Of a stretch of DNA of 64,000 bases, positions 8,138 through 16,952 are shown piece by piece. The DNA comes from Flavivirga amylovorans (GTDB taxonomy: Bacteria; Bacteroidota; Bacteroidia; Flavobacteriales; Flavobacteriaceae), in NCBI RefSeq assembly GCF_030540875.1, contig NZ_JAUOEM010000004.1, positions 62,001 to 126,000 on the forward strand. The letters are read 5' to 3'. Both the position numbers and the translations under genes were made by a program. Under the pieces are notes generated by a model, which saw only the letters and a program-made list of their open reading frames with translations, had not been told where the DNA came from and did not search any database. How positions within the stretch are numbered: the stretch's first letter is position 1; each line of letters starts with the position of its first letter.

Positions 8138-10669
8138 TTATTTTTTTACCGCCTTTTTAGTAATTATTGCACCATTAGACAATGTGACTTTAGCGATATA
8201 AATGGAACTGTTTAAATTAGAAAGCCTGTAAGTCTCAGAACTTTTTTGCCCTTCAAAATTATATAATTGCCTTCCCAAAAGATCAAATACGGCTACTGTT
8301 TTAATGTTTAAGCTATTTGAGGTCTTAAATTGAACATGATCATTATCTAATTCAATAATACTTAGACTGTTTTTGTCTACAGCAATATTATCTATAGATA
8401 ATGAGTTGGCATTAAATACAATTTCAAAGCGGTCATTAAATTCGCCAACTTCTGATGTAAAAGTGTAATCAGATGCAGATAAATCGTGTAACTTATTAAG
8501 TAAATTATCTTTTAGGTAAACGGTATTATTAGTTAAAAAATCACCTTGTAAATGGTCTATTGATAATTTAAACAAAGTAGCTACTCCAACATTTGATTTA
8601 AAGCCTAATTGAATCGTTTCGTTTATGTCAAGGCTATTTGCGGCTTTACCCTGAATTCCAAATTTCTTGTTAGAGTCTTCTATATTTGTATATAAAATAG
8701 CTCCTGTCACTATTGCTGCATTTTTTTGAGTATCAAAATAAGACCCATCGTCAGCATCAGTTGCACTATCTACATAAGCTATAGCTGTTTGATTAAATAT
8801 GCCATTATCTGAAATTAAATTAAGCCATAATTTATTTGCTTGAGTTTTAGAATTCTTTTTTGAACTAGAACCTTTAAAGAATAGACTGTTATCTGTAGCT
8901 CCTGTAGTTCGCATACTATTATTAAACGTAATATTGCCTTGTGCAATGGTATGTCCATCACCATTAATACTTGTAGATACAGGGGTTGCTGAATCTGAAT
9001 AACTAACAAAAAAAGCTTGTCCAGAAGGAATCTTTCTGTTTGTAGGGGAAATGCCATCTCCACCTGCAATTTGAGTGACACCATTAATTATGGCAAAATC
9101 AGAGTCTGAAAAGTTGAGTTGTTGATTGCCGTTTGCAATTGCAGATGGAGGCGTATTTTGAGACCAAAGATAAATAGCTCCTACAATAGGTCGAGGTGGA
9201 AAAGTATTTGTTTCATCTATCACCGTGTTTGCGGCAAGAAATAAATCAACATCAATAGCCGATGGGTAAGGGTTTCCTATGAAATTCCAATTATTATCAT
9301 TAGTTTCTGAGTCATTTCTATAAATAGGAATATTATAAATACCATTATGAAAATCTCCTGTAAAAGTAAATCTAAAAGTTTTATTTGAAGCTCCCGGCGC
9401 AACATTATAAGCAAATTGAGTCAAGGTGGTAGCATAACCTACTCCTGATTGCATTACTCCGCTAATTGATTGCCAATCATCTCCATTATCATCAATGTCA
9501 TCTTGTACACCATTACCAAAACCATCATCACAAACTAGAATATTATTGTTCCCTGTTTCGGCACAATGATCTAAAAAAGTTTGTCCATTAAATATAAAAC
9601 GCCTATTTGGATGCGAACCAGTTATAGCATTACTAATTGTTTCTCCAGAAACAGGTGAACTCCAGTAAGTATATTCATACCAAGCGTCCATGGGAGCAGT
9701 TATTTTATCTACTGTCATCGATCCGTTATTTGTTACAACACCAGAATCGTTGTTTTGAACTAATGATCCGTAAGGTTGGACATCAATAGAACTACCTATA
9801 TCAACAGTTATATCATTCTGAATTTCAATATATGTATTGTCGTTTATTGTTAATGTAGAATTATTATTTACAGTTAAGCTACAAGCGCTAAAGTTTGCTG
9901 TACTTGTATTATAGTTACCATTAATAATGGCTTCAGTAGTAATGTCAGGACCAGTAATATTATCCCAAGCAGAACCATCCCAAGTTACAGGTGCTCCACA
10001 AGGAATAAGGGTTCCCCAAATCTCAATATTATCAATAGCTATATCTTCATCTCCGGAATCTAGGTTAAAAACGATTTCAATATCTAATAAAGACCCTGTT
10101 CCAGCTATATTTTGAGTGAATTGAGTAAATGTATTTGTTATTGCCGTTCCATCACCTGTACCATCGTAATCAGTATCTATTAAAGGTTCAGTATTAAATA
10201 CTGTACCATCATTTTCTATCCATAATAAATCTGAAAAAGTACCAGTATTATCTATGTCGTAATTGAAATGAACAAAATCAGAATCGTCCCAATCTTCGTT
10301 TGCACCATCGTCATCTTCAGCCAAATGTACTCTGAATTCAAGACTAGTATAACCGCTAATATTCACATTATTCATTAAAAATCTTACAGGTAATGTAGCT
10401 CCTTCTCCGTCAATGTCTTGCGCTGCAAAATAGTAAGAACCTTGAATGTTTGAAAAAACTACTCCGTTTATTGTTGAACCGTCTGTTCTGATAAAATAAT
10501 CTCTACCAGTACTTATGGCTTGATCTGTAAATTCTGTAATATCAGTTGAATAACCTCCAGGTGTTTCAAAAGTAATTTCAGCCAATTTTGTTTGCCCAAA
10601 CCCAATAGAGGATATAAATAAGCAACTAATTAATAAAGCAAGGGATTTCAATGGCGTAGTTTTTTTCAT
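8138..10669 (-). CDS. Large secreted protein with T9SS type A sorting tail
   Basis: An 843-residue exported protein with signal peptide MKKTTPLKSLALLISCLFISSIGFGQ. Residues of about 30-220 form a beta-rich, Asp-rich domain (LEFRVHLAEDDDGANEDWDD, DIAIDNIEIWG) that looks like an all-beta binding module. A central region carries YWSSPVSGE, FIGNPYPSAIDVDLF and IPSGQAFFVSYS. The last 80 residues form a Por-type sorting domain (VFDLLGRQLYNFEG, ending IITKKAVKK). No catalytic domain is recognised. The C-terminal half resembles that of the 1302-residue protein at 42.4-46.3 kb. It is monocistronic and probably anchored to or released from the cell surface. Confidence 0.85.
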   Translation of the reverse strand: MKKTTPLKSLALLISCLFISSIGFGQTKLAEITFETPGGYSTDITEFTDQAISTGRDYFIRTDGSTINGVVFSNIQGSYYFAAQDIDGEGATLPVRFLMNNVNISGYTSLEFRVHLAEDDDGANEDWDDSDFVHFNYDIDNTGTFSDLLWIENDGTVFNTEPLIDTDYDGTGDGTAITNTFTQFTQNIAGTGSLLDIEIVFNLDSGDEDIAIDNIEIWGTLIPCGAPVTWDGSAWDNITGPDITTEAIINGNYNTSTANFSACSLTVNNNSTLTINDNTYIEIQNDITVDIGSSIDVQPYGSLVQNNDSGVVTNNGSMTVDKITAPMDAWYEYTYWSSPVSGETISNAITGSHPNRRFIFNGQTFLDHCAETGNNNILVCDDGFGNGVQDDIDDNGDDWQSISGVMQSGVGYATTLTQFAYNVAPGASNKTFRFTFTGDFHNGIYNIPIYRNDSETNDNNWNFIGNPYPSAIDVDLFLAANTVIDETNTFPPRPIVGAIYLWSQNTPPSAIANGNQQLNFSDSDFAIINGVTQIAGGDGISPTNRKIPSGQAFFVSYSDSATPVSTSINGDGHTIAQGNITFNNSMRTTGATDNSLFFKGSSSKKNSKTQANKLWLNLISDNGIFNQTAIAYVDSATDADDGSYFDTQKNAAIVTGAILYTNIEDSNKKFGIQGKAANSLDINETIQLGFKSNVGVATLFKLSIDHLQGDFLTNNTVYLKDNLLNKLHDLSASDYTFTSEVGEFNDRFEIVFNANSLSIDNIAVDKNSLSIIELDNDHVQFKTSNSLNIKTVAVFDLLGRQLYNFEGQKSSETYRLSNLNSSIYIAKVTLSNGAIITKKAVKK

Positions 10670-10743
10670 GATGTTAAGTTTAAAATCTATACTTAAACTA
10701 CGTTAAGTACAGCGGATTTGGTTTTTATAAATTTTTATTCTTA

Positions 10744-10770
10744 TTGTTAATTTATCTATTGTTATTTTTG
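10744..10770 (+). promoter_or_regulatory. Possible recX promoter, very close to the start codon
   Basis: TATTTTTG (10763-10770) matches TAnnTTTG, with TTG at 10744-10746 sixteen bases upstream. The box ends only 5 bases before the recX ATG, implying a leaderless or nearly leaderless message. Confidence 0.45.
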
Positions 10771-10775
10771 AAACC

Positions 10776-11252
10776 ATGCAGCTATCAAAAAAAACATATA
10801 CGGTACAAGAAGCCACTAAAAAACTAGAGCATTATTGTGCGTATCAAGAACGTTGTCATCAAGAAGTTAGACAAAAACTAACTAACATGCATATGATTCC
10901 TGAGGCTATCGATATGATAATCGTTCACCTTTTGGAACATAACTTTCTTAATGAAGAACGTTTTGCCAAAGCATTCGTAAGTGGTAAGCTTAAAATTAAG
11001 CATTGGGGGCGACGTCGTTTAACTTATGAACTTAAGAAAAAAGACGTGGTCAAAGTTAATATAAATCAAGCACTTAGCGAAATAGGAAATGAGGAGTATA
11101 TCGAGGTTTTCAACGATTTAGCCGAAAAAAAGGCAAATTCTATTAAAGAAACTAACAAGTTTAAGAGAAGAAAGAAATTAATTGATTTTCTAATATATAA
11201 AGGATGGGAGTCTGATTTAGTGTATGAAAAAGCAAATGAACTTATACAATAA
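10776..11252 (+). CDS. recX: Regulatory protein RecX
   Basis: A 158-residue, highly basic helical protein with the RecX three-helix repeats. Examples are LEHYCAYQERCHQEVRQKL, FLNEERFAKAFVSGKLKIKHWGRRR (quoted in part as NEERFAKAFVSGKLKIKHWG) and LIYKGWESDLVYEKANELI. RecX binds RecA filaments and limits recombinase activity. recA is not adjacent. The length is usual for the family. Its 3' end overlaps the convergent JmjC/cupin gene by 11 bases. Confidence 0.92.
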   Translation: MQLSKKTYTVQEATKKLEHYCAYQERCHQEVRQKLTNMHMIPEAIDMIIVHLLEHNFLNEERFAKAFVSGKLKIKHWGRRRLTYELKKKDVVKVNINQALSEIGNEEYIEVFNDLAEKKANSIKETNKFKRRKKLIDFLIYKGWESDLVYEKANELIQ

Positions 11253-12114
11253 GATTACTGTTTTCATGTGTTCTTATTATGGCCTGCTCATTTTTCCAAT
11301 CAATCCATTTTTGGCCTCTTAAACGTCTCATCATATTGTCATAATTACGCATAATCAATAAGTTATATATCGCTCTGCTAAAGTTTTTAGGGTTTCTGGC
11401 AATAGCTCTTAAGCTCATGGAAAAACCAGCTGTTATATAACGCATATAATGCCAATATCCTTCTGGCATGTATAAAAGTTCACCATGTTTTAATTCGGTT
11501 TTATATCCCTTAGCTTTTTTTAGCATGGGCCATTTTTTAAAATCTGGGTTTTTAAAATCTATGTCTTCTCTGGTGATTAATGAATGTGGAATTTTATACA
11601 GGTACTGACTTTGTTTTTGGTTAAACATAATAACCTGTTTGGCGCCTTCAAAATGAAAATGGAAAATGTTGGCCAAATCAATATCATAATGCATAAAAGT
11701 ATGAGAATTACGTCCTCCAAAAAACAACATTGGGATACCTTTCATGAGTCGTAACCCGAAATCTGGAAACGTAAAATCTTTTTGTAACTCTGGTATTTCT
11801 TTTAAGGCATTCCAAAGAAAAATACGGTATTTTGTAGGTTCACTTTTTAGTAGATCGATATAAGCGCTCATTTTCATCTTTGCATGTGGCTCGTTAAATC
11901 CATCTTTATAATCTACCGGTCTGTCATCGTAAAGTGGAATAATAATATTGCCAGCAATGGCTTTCATATAATCCAAATTCCATTTGGTATATGCGGGCCA
12001 GTCCTTTATAAATTGCTCAATAACAATAGGTTTTTGCGGATTAAAATAATGTTTTAAAAAGTCCGCTTTAGTAATGGTTTTTACACGAGGAATGTCTTGC
12101 AGATTAAGTGCCAA
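11242..12114 (-). CDS. JmjC/cupin_8-type oxygenase-like protein
   Basis: A 290-residue cytoplasmic protein with the fold signature of cupin_8/JmjC hydroxylases. The N-terminal FLKHYFNPQKPIVIEQFIKDWPA precedes the core TFMHYDIDLANIFHFHFEGA, which supplies a HxD metal-binding pair. A later LLYMPEGYWHYMRYI supplies the distal His. Such proteins are Fe(II)/2-oxoglutarate-dependent hydroxylases acting on proteins or small molecules. The substrate here is unknown. Its C-terminus overlaps convergent recX by 11 bases. It stands alone, with a long spacer carrying a repeat upstream. Confidence 0.82.
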   Translation of the reverse strand: MALNLQDIPRVKTITKADFLKHYFNPQKPIVIEQFIKDWPAYTKWNLDYMKAIAGNIIIPLYDDRPVDYKDGFNEPHAKMKMSAYIDLLKSEPTKYRIFLWNALKEIPELQKDFTFPDFGLRLMKGIPMLFFGGRNSHTFMHYDIDLANIFHFHFEGAKQVIMFNQKQSQYLYKIPHSLITREDIDFKNPDFKKWPMLKKAKGYKTELKHGELLYMPEGYWHYMRYITAGFSMSLRAIARNPKNFSRAIYNLLIMRNYDNMMRRLRGQKWIDWKNEQAIIRTHENSNLIV

Positions 12115-12278
12115 TACTTAAATAGTTTAGTTCTCAAAGTTAAAAAAACGTTACGAAATCAAAAATAGTATGTCGAGTGCTGTTTCTAATTTGTTGAAAT
12201 ATGATATTTTAAGTAACGTCAGTTCGGTATATTAAAAACTGATAATCAAAGACTTAAAAGGTTTTAAAGAAGAAATCA

Positions 12279-12360
12279 TGTCATTTCCGACGAGGAACGA
12301 GGAGGAATCTCATCATGATGAGATGTCTCGTCACTCATGCTTCGCTCTGTCGACATGACA
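12279..12360. repeat. Palindromic interspersed repeat element
   Basis: An 82-base element with terminal TGTCAT (12279-12284) and ATGACA (12355-12360). At its centre is an 18-base perfect palindrome, ATCTCATCATGATGAGAT (12307-12324). It carries the GACGAGGAACGAGGAG and CATGCTTCGCTCTGTCGA segments that I know from scattered repeats in other flavobacterial genomes. It lies in the 348-base gap between bioB and the JmjC gene; the rest of that gap holds nothing recognisable. Confidence 0.8.
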
Positions 12361-12462
12361 AACAGGTATATTTCATTGGATTATTAAGATGTCTTCAACA
12401 AAGCTTACGTCGAAATCACCTTTAGTTTAGCCTAAAGATAAATAATAGCTTTAAAAATATAA

Positions 12463-13557
12463 TTACTTTAAAGTTTTAGCTTTTTCTTTAGCAATTTCGT
12501 TACGCTCAATAGTATGTTCTGGTCGTGTCCATTTTGGTTTTTCACCTAAAGCTTCATATTGAGAATCTGTAGCTTCTACCGTTTGTGGTTGTACCTTTTT
12601 AGTAAATGGTTTTTGAGGAATCATACCCAGTAATTCAAACATTTTCATGTCTTCATTCACATCAGGATTTGGTGTTGTTAATAGTTTGTCTCCGGCAAAA
12701 ATAGAATTAGCACCAGCAAAGAAGCACATGGCTTGCCCTTCTCTAGACATCTGTGTTCTACCTGCGCTTAAACGTACTTGTGTTTCTGGCATAACTATTC
12801 GTGTTGTAGCAACCATACGAATCATGTCCCAGATTTCAACTGGTTTCTCGTCCTCTAATGGCGTACCTTCAACAGCTACTAAAGCGTTAATAGGAGTTGA
12901 TTCTGGTTGCGGATTTAAGGTCGATAAAGCGACTAGCATACCAGCACGATCTTCTATATTTTCACCCATACCAATAATACCGCCGCTACAAACAGTAACG
13001 TTTGTTTTACGTACATTATCAATGGTGTCTAATCGGTCTTGATACCCTCTTGTGGATATGACTTCTTTATAATATTCCTCTGAGGAATCTAAATTATGAT
13101 TATAAGCATATAAACCGGCTTCGGCAAGTCGTTGTGCTTGGTTTTTAGTAATCATTCCAAGGGTGCAACATACTTCCATATCCAATTTATTAATGGTTCG
13201 TACCATTTCTAAAACTTCATCAAACTCATCACCATCTTTTACATTACGCCATGCAGCACCCATACATACACGAGAACTTCCAGTAGCTTTTGCACGTAAA
13301 GCTTGTGCTTTTACCTGTTGTACGGACATTAAATCATTCCCTTCAATATCGGTATGATAGCGAGCTGCTTGTGGACAATAACCGCAATCTTCTGAGCATC
13401 CTCCAGTTTTTATTGATAGTAAAGTAGATACTTGTACGACATTTGGGTCATGGTGCAAACGATGAACGGTAGCTGCTTCGTAAAGCAATTCCATTAAAGG
13501 TTTGTTATAAATTTTTATGATGTCTTCTTTTGTCCAGTTGTGTCGTATCTCGCTCAT
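12463..13557 (-). CDS. bioB: Biotin synthase
   Basis: A 364-residue radical-SAM enzyme inserting sulfur into dethiobiotin. The [4Fe-4S]/SAM motif CSEDCGYC gives Cys54, Cys58 and Cys61. Other BioB signatures are GSSRVCMGAAWR, YNHNLDSSEEYY, the VCSGGIIGMGE block, and RLSAGR with the Arg ligand of the second cluster. The C-terminus extends about 40 residues beyond the core in a charged tail (RNEIAKEKAKTLK). It is separated from the bioF-bioD-bioA run by about 4 kb and has its own promoter region. Confidence 0.97.
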   Translation of the reverse strand: MSEIRHNWTKEDIIKIYNKPLMELLYEAATVHRLHHDPNVVQVSTLLSIKTGGCSEDCGYCPQAARYHTDIEGNDLMSVQQVKAQALRAKATGSSRVCMGAAWRNVKDGDEFDEVLEMVRTINKLDMEVCCTLGMITKNQAQRLAEAGLYAYNHNLDSSEEYYKEVISTRGYQDRLDTIDNVRKTNVTVCSGGIIGMGENIEDRAGMLVALSTLNPQPESTPINALVAVEGTPLEDEKPVEIWDMIRMVATTRIVMPETQVRLSAGRTQMSREGQAMCFFAGANSIFAGDKLLTTPNPDVNEDMKMFELLGMIPQKPFTKKVQPQTVEATDSQYEALGEKPKWTRPEHTIERNEIAKEKAKTLK

Positions 13558-13579
13558 AAATCAAGTTAATAATCTGTAT

Positions 13580-13618
13580 CAAAAATACTAATTAAATAGA
13601 ATATACGTTCAATATTCT
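13580..13618 (-). promoter_or_regulatory. bioB promoter with overlapping palindrome
   Basis: On the minus strand TATTTTTG (13580-13587) fits the -7 consensus, with TTG at 13610-13612 after a 22-base spacer. The inverted repeat AGAATAT-N7-ATATTCT (13598-13618) overlaps the -33 side. It could be an operator for a biotin-responsive repressor, but no regulator is identified here. Confidence 0.4.
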
Positions 13619-13675
13619 TTTAATTAATATACTCTAATTCTGGAGGCCTATTTTTTAAAAATTTTTAAAAAAACC

Positions 13676-15088
13676 TTATTTTCCTTCTTCAGTAGAGCTT
13701 GAAGTGTCTTCGCCAGTCTCTTTCCCTTTTAAATATTCAGGTAATTGCATTCCAGCCATATTGAACATATCCTGTAATGGTGGTACCGATTTATACATAC
13801 CAGAGAGGAAGTTAGCTGTTGAAGATTTTCCATCTTCCCCGCTACCGCCATTTTCCCATACAGTTACTTTATCGATCTTAATGTTTTTAATGGCTTCTGC
13901 TTGTGTTTTAACCAGCTCAGGTAATTTATCTGCAATTAATAATAGTACGGCATCTTTAGAATTATTACCGGCCGCTTTTACAATTTGGTCTAAACCAGCC
14001 GCTTGTTTTGTTAAGACTTCATACAGACCTTCTGCTTCTGCTTGTGCTTTAAAAAGAATCGCATCGGCTTCACCTTTGGCACGTCTTCTAATTTTTTCAG
14101 CTTCTGCTTCGGCATCAATTTCAACTTTCTTTTTATCAATTTCTGCAGGAACAATAATATCCGCCATTTGAGAGGAACGTTCTCTTTCTGCTCTCGCTGT
14201 TTCAGCTTCTTTTTCAGCAGCATAAGATTCTTCCAATGCTTTTGCACTTTGTACTTTCTCTGAAGCAATCGCAACACGTTCTGCTTCTGCCTCTCTTTGA
14301 CGACGTAACGAATCTGAATTAGCCACAGCAATTTTTGCGGTATTTTCACCTTCTACAGCTTGGGCATTAGCAGCGGCAACTTGAGTTCTTTCATCCTGTA
14401 CTGCATTGGCTTCACCAATAGATCCATCTCTTGTTTTTTCTGCAACCGATTTACGAGCTGCATTAATAGCGTGTGCTGCAGCTTCTTTTCCTAATGCTTC
14501 TATATAACCAGATTCATCAACAATATCAGTAATGTTTACGTTGATTAGTTTTAAACCAACTTTCTTTAATTCGGATTCTACAGACTGTGAAATATTTGCC
14601 AAAAATTTATCTCTATCTGAATTAATTTCTTCAATATCCATGGAAGCTACAACTAAACGTAATTGACCAAAAATAATTTCTTGAGCTAGTTCTTGAATTT
14701 CGTTTTGACCTAATCCTAATAAACGTTCCGCAGCATTTTGCATAATACCTGGTTCGGTAGAAACACCAATGGTGAAACGAGAGGGTACATTTACGCGGAT
14801 ATTTTGTTTAGAGAGGGCATTTACCAGATTTACTTCAATTGATATTGGTGTTAAATCAAGAAATTCATAATCTTGAATCACAGGTAAAATAAATGCAGCA
14901 CCACCGTGAATACATTTGGCTGATTGCCCGCCGCCTACTTTTCCGTAGACTACTAAAATCCTATCCGAAGGACAACGTTTATAGCGTTTGATTAGAATTA
15001 TTAAAAAAAGGAATATAAATAATACTCCAAAAATAAGAGTCATTGGGAGCCCTAAATTAGGCCCTTCCTGAATTATCAGTAATTTCAT
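13676..15088 (-). CDS. Flotillin-like SPFH membrane protein
   Basis: A 470-residue protein with one N-terminal membrane segment (GLPMTLIFGVLFIFLFLIIL). An SPFH/band-7 domain follows (about 40-220, with VNVPSRFTIGVSTEP and AERLLGLGQNEI). A long Ala/Glu/Lys/Arg-rich coiled coil (about 230-370) comes next, then a short tail. This is flotillin (YqiK/FloA-type) architecture; such proteins organise membrane domains. The start lies inside the preceding NfeD-like gene (32-base overlap), the usual pairing of SPFH and NfeD proteins. The high Ala/Glu content explains long spurious ORFs on both strands here. Confidence 0.92.
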   Translation of the reverse strand: MKLLIIQEGPNLGLPMTLIFGVLFIFLFLIILIKRYKRCPSDRILVVYGKVGGGQSAKCIHGGAAFILPVIQDYEFLDLTPISIEVNLVNALSKQNIRVNVPSRFTIGVSTEPGIMQNAAERLLGLGQNEIQELAQEIIFGQLRLVVASMDIEEINSDRDKFLANISQSVESELKKVGLKLINVNITDIVDESGYIEALGKEAAAHAINAARKSVAEKTRDGSIGEANAVQDERTQVAAANAQAVEGENTAKIAVANSDSLRRQREAEAERVAIASEKVQSAKALEESYAAEKEAETARAERERSSQMADIIVPAEIDKKKVEIDAEAEAEKIRRRAKGEADAILFKAQAEAEGLYEVLTKQAAGLDQIVKAAGNNSKDAVLLLIADKLPELVKTQAEAIKNIKIDKVTVWENGGSGEDGKSSTANFLSGMYKSVPPLQDMFNMAGMQLPEYLKGKETGEDTSSSTEEGK

Positions 15089-15689
15089 AAGTGTGTTGTT
15101 TTAAAGGTTCTATTGGTTTTCTTGTTTGGTCGACGATTAAGATACCATTTGAGGTAACGTCGACTACTTTTATTATTGTTCCAGATTTTAATTCTACTAG
15201 TGAATCTGTAAGAGCATCCAGTTCGCGCATAGTTCCCTGAACGCTAACACTTACTTTTCCCATTTTAGATCGATCGGCTCCAATGGTAAGATATACTTCA
15301 CCAATGGCATCAATCGCATTTTTATAGTTTAAAGTGCCACTGTCTGTTAATTTACCCATAAAATAGAACATTGCGGCCATAATAATCATCATTACTAATC
15401 CACAGAATATAGAAATGATAATCGTTATAGGCATAGATAACCCAGCATCTATACATGCGATGCCACTCCATCCAAAAATGGTAAAAAATCCAACTAAGTT
15501 TTTAAAAGTGATAAATTGAAATCCTATTCCTGTGTCTCCATCAATTTCAGAATCTATATCTCCAGCTCCGTCAGCATCACCGCCCGTAAAAGATAATATC
15601 ATTACGATTGTAAAAATAAGTGAGCCAATAATAGCTATTAGCCAATATATTTTTGGAAATAATTCTAAGTTAAAAAACCACTCTGTCAT
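15057..15689 (-). CDS. NfeD-like membrane protein with OB-fold domain
   Basis: A 210-residue inner-membrane protein. Hydrophobic segments occur at about residues 14-34, 65-85 and 88-112 (MPITIIISIFCGLVMMIIMA). A soluble C-terminal beta-rich domain (about 125-200: GEVYLTIGADRSKMGKVSVS, IIKVVDVTSNGILIVDQ) has the OB-fold look of NfeD/YqiJ proteins. It is transcribed just before and overlaps the flotillin gene, and NfeD proteins are known partners of SPFH proteins. A GDADGAGDIDSEIDGDTG acidic loop lies between the first two membrane segments. Confidence 0.82.
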   Translation of the reverse strand: MTEWFFNLELFPKIYWLIAIIGSLIFTIVMILSFTGGDADGAGDIDSEIDGDTGIGFQFITFKNLVGFFTIFGWSGIACIDAGLSMPITIIISIFCGLVMMIIMAAMFYFMGKLTDSGTLNYKNAIDAIGEVYLTIGADRSKMGKVSVSVQGTMRELDALTDSLVELKSGTIIKVVDVTSNGILIVDQTRKPIEPLKQHTYEITDNSGRA

Positions 15690-15720
15690 AGTTTTGAGAA
15701 TTAAAAATTAGTGATTTAAA

Positions 15721-15746
15721 TGTAAGATTATTTGAATAAGCTTACA
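15721..15746 (-). terminator. Stem-loop after the beta-ketoacyl synthase gene
   Basis: TGTAAG-A-TTATT and AATAA-G-CTTACA form a 26-base inverted repeat with one mismatch and a 2-base centre. It begins 3 bases after the synthase stop on the minus strand. No clean T-run follows, so it may end transcription only partly. Confidence 0.4.
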
Positions 15747-15748
15747 AT

Positions 15749-16936
15749 TTATTTTGAAAGTAAAATTGAAACTGCATTTCCTCCAAAACCAACAGCATTT
15801 ACAAGAATATTTTTTATTCTTTTTGGTGATTCTTGATTTTCTAAATAAGGAATACCAATAAATTTTTGATTTTGTAACATTAAAACTGCAAATTCAATAT
15901 TCAGAGCCCCGGAAGCTCCAAAGGTGTGACCTATCTTCCATTTATTTGTAGTCAAAGCAGGTGTTTTGTTACAAAATATCTTTTCTATTGCTTTATATTC
16001 TGAAAGGTCTCCTTTTATAGTTCCTGGTGCATGCATGACAATAATATCAATATCATCAGGATTTAAATCGCCTAGAGCCATTTGCATCGATTTTTGAAAA
16101 CATTGGGCATCACTTGAAATAGAAATATTATGTTCTAAAATTTCTGTGGCGTAACCAATTCCTTTTATAATAGCTAAGGCGTTCTCTTTTTCACCTGTTT
16201 CTAAACAAGCCATAGAAGCGCCTTCTCCTAAAACCATGGTGTTTTGTTTTTTCTTAAGATCTAAAGCTAGGCAAGGAAAAGATGCTTCGCTGTGCTCTGA
16301 ATGACAGGGATCACTTAACTTGTTTTTCGAATATATTTTAAGCGCTCTCATCTGTGCAATGGTAAACGATGTAAGAGGGGCTTCGCTTCCTCCAACTAAA
16401 AATTTATCACACATACCAGAATGAATCCATGCAATACCATTAAGCATGGCGTGTAATGCAGTCGAACAGGTTATAGAATGACTAATTTCTGGGCCTTGTG
16501 TTTGTAGATCGTGAGCGACCCAAGATGAAATATTACCTAATGTTGTTGTAGGAGAACATAATGTTTTGGCTTTGTTTTTTTCAAGATAATCTTTGTGATA
16601 GGTTTCAAAAAGTTCTGTTGCCCCACGAGAAGACCCAATATTAATTCCAAAATTGTCTGAACCATTCCAGTTAGCTTGTTTTATAGCTTGTCGAGATGCA
16701 TAAATAGCAAATAAAACAGTGTCATCAAGAGATTTGTATTTGGAATCTGATTGACGTAATAATTCAATATGTTCTTTAGCGTCTTTAGGAATTTCAGCAA
16801 CTAAAGCATTTTCATTGTCAAATGATTTTTCCGAAAGGCAATGCGTATCGTTTTGGTAGCTTTTCCATGCATCATCTAAAGATTTTCCTAATGGAGAAAT
16901 AGATGAAATAGCGGTTATGGAGATTGGTTTTTGCAA
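15749..16936 (-). CDS. Beta-ketoacyl synthase near biotin genes
   Basis: A 395-residue thiolase-fold condensing enzyme of the KAS I/II (FabB/FabF) type. The full catalytic triad is visible: Cys157 (SITCSTALHA), His302 (VMHAPGTIKGD) and His337 (KIGHTFGASGA). The start is a TTG at 16936; no in-frame ATG is available and MQKPISITAISSISPLG matches a normal N-terminus. A -7 box lies just upstream. The position close to bioA-bioD-bioF suggests a part in making the pimeloyl chain, but this is inference. Residues 211-220 (CHSEHSEASF) look like translation of an inserted palindromic repeat. Confidence 0.85.
   Translation of the reverse strand: MQKPISITAISSISPLGKSLDDAWKSYQNDTHCLSEKSFDNENALVAEIPKDAKEHIELLRQSDSKYKSLDDTVLFAIYASRQAIKQANWNGSDNFGINIGSSRGATELFETYHKDYLEKNKAKTLCSPTTTLGNISSWVAHDLQTQGPEISHSITCSTALHAMLNGIAWIHSGMCDKFLVGGSEAPLTSFTIAQMRALKIYSKNKLSDPCHSEHSEASFPCLALDLKKKQNTMVLGEGASMACLETGEKENALAIIKGIGYATEILEHNISISSDAQCFQKSMQMALGDLNPDDIDIIVMHAPGTIKGDLSEYKAIEKIFCNKTPALTTNKWKIGHTFGASGALNIEFAVLMLQNQKFIGIPYLENQESPKRIKNILVNAVGFGGNAVSILLSK
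16277..16310 (-). repeat. Repeat-derived segment inside the KAS gene
   Basis: The minus strand reads CTGTCATTCAGAGCACAG then CGAAGCATCTTTTCC, the hallmark sequence of scattered GTCATT-type repeats. It is translated in frame as CHSEHSEASF. The reading frame continues correctly on both sides. Confidence 0.65.
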
Positions 16937-16952
16937 GATTTTAGACTTTAGA

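Noticed and set aside
13704-14349. Long ORFs on both strands over the flotillin gene
   Set aside because: They come from the Ala/Glu/Lys-rich coiled coil of the real gene. Their translations are low-complexity and lack a start context.
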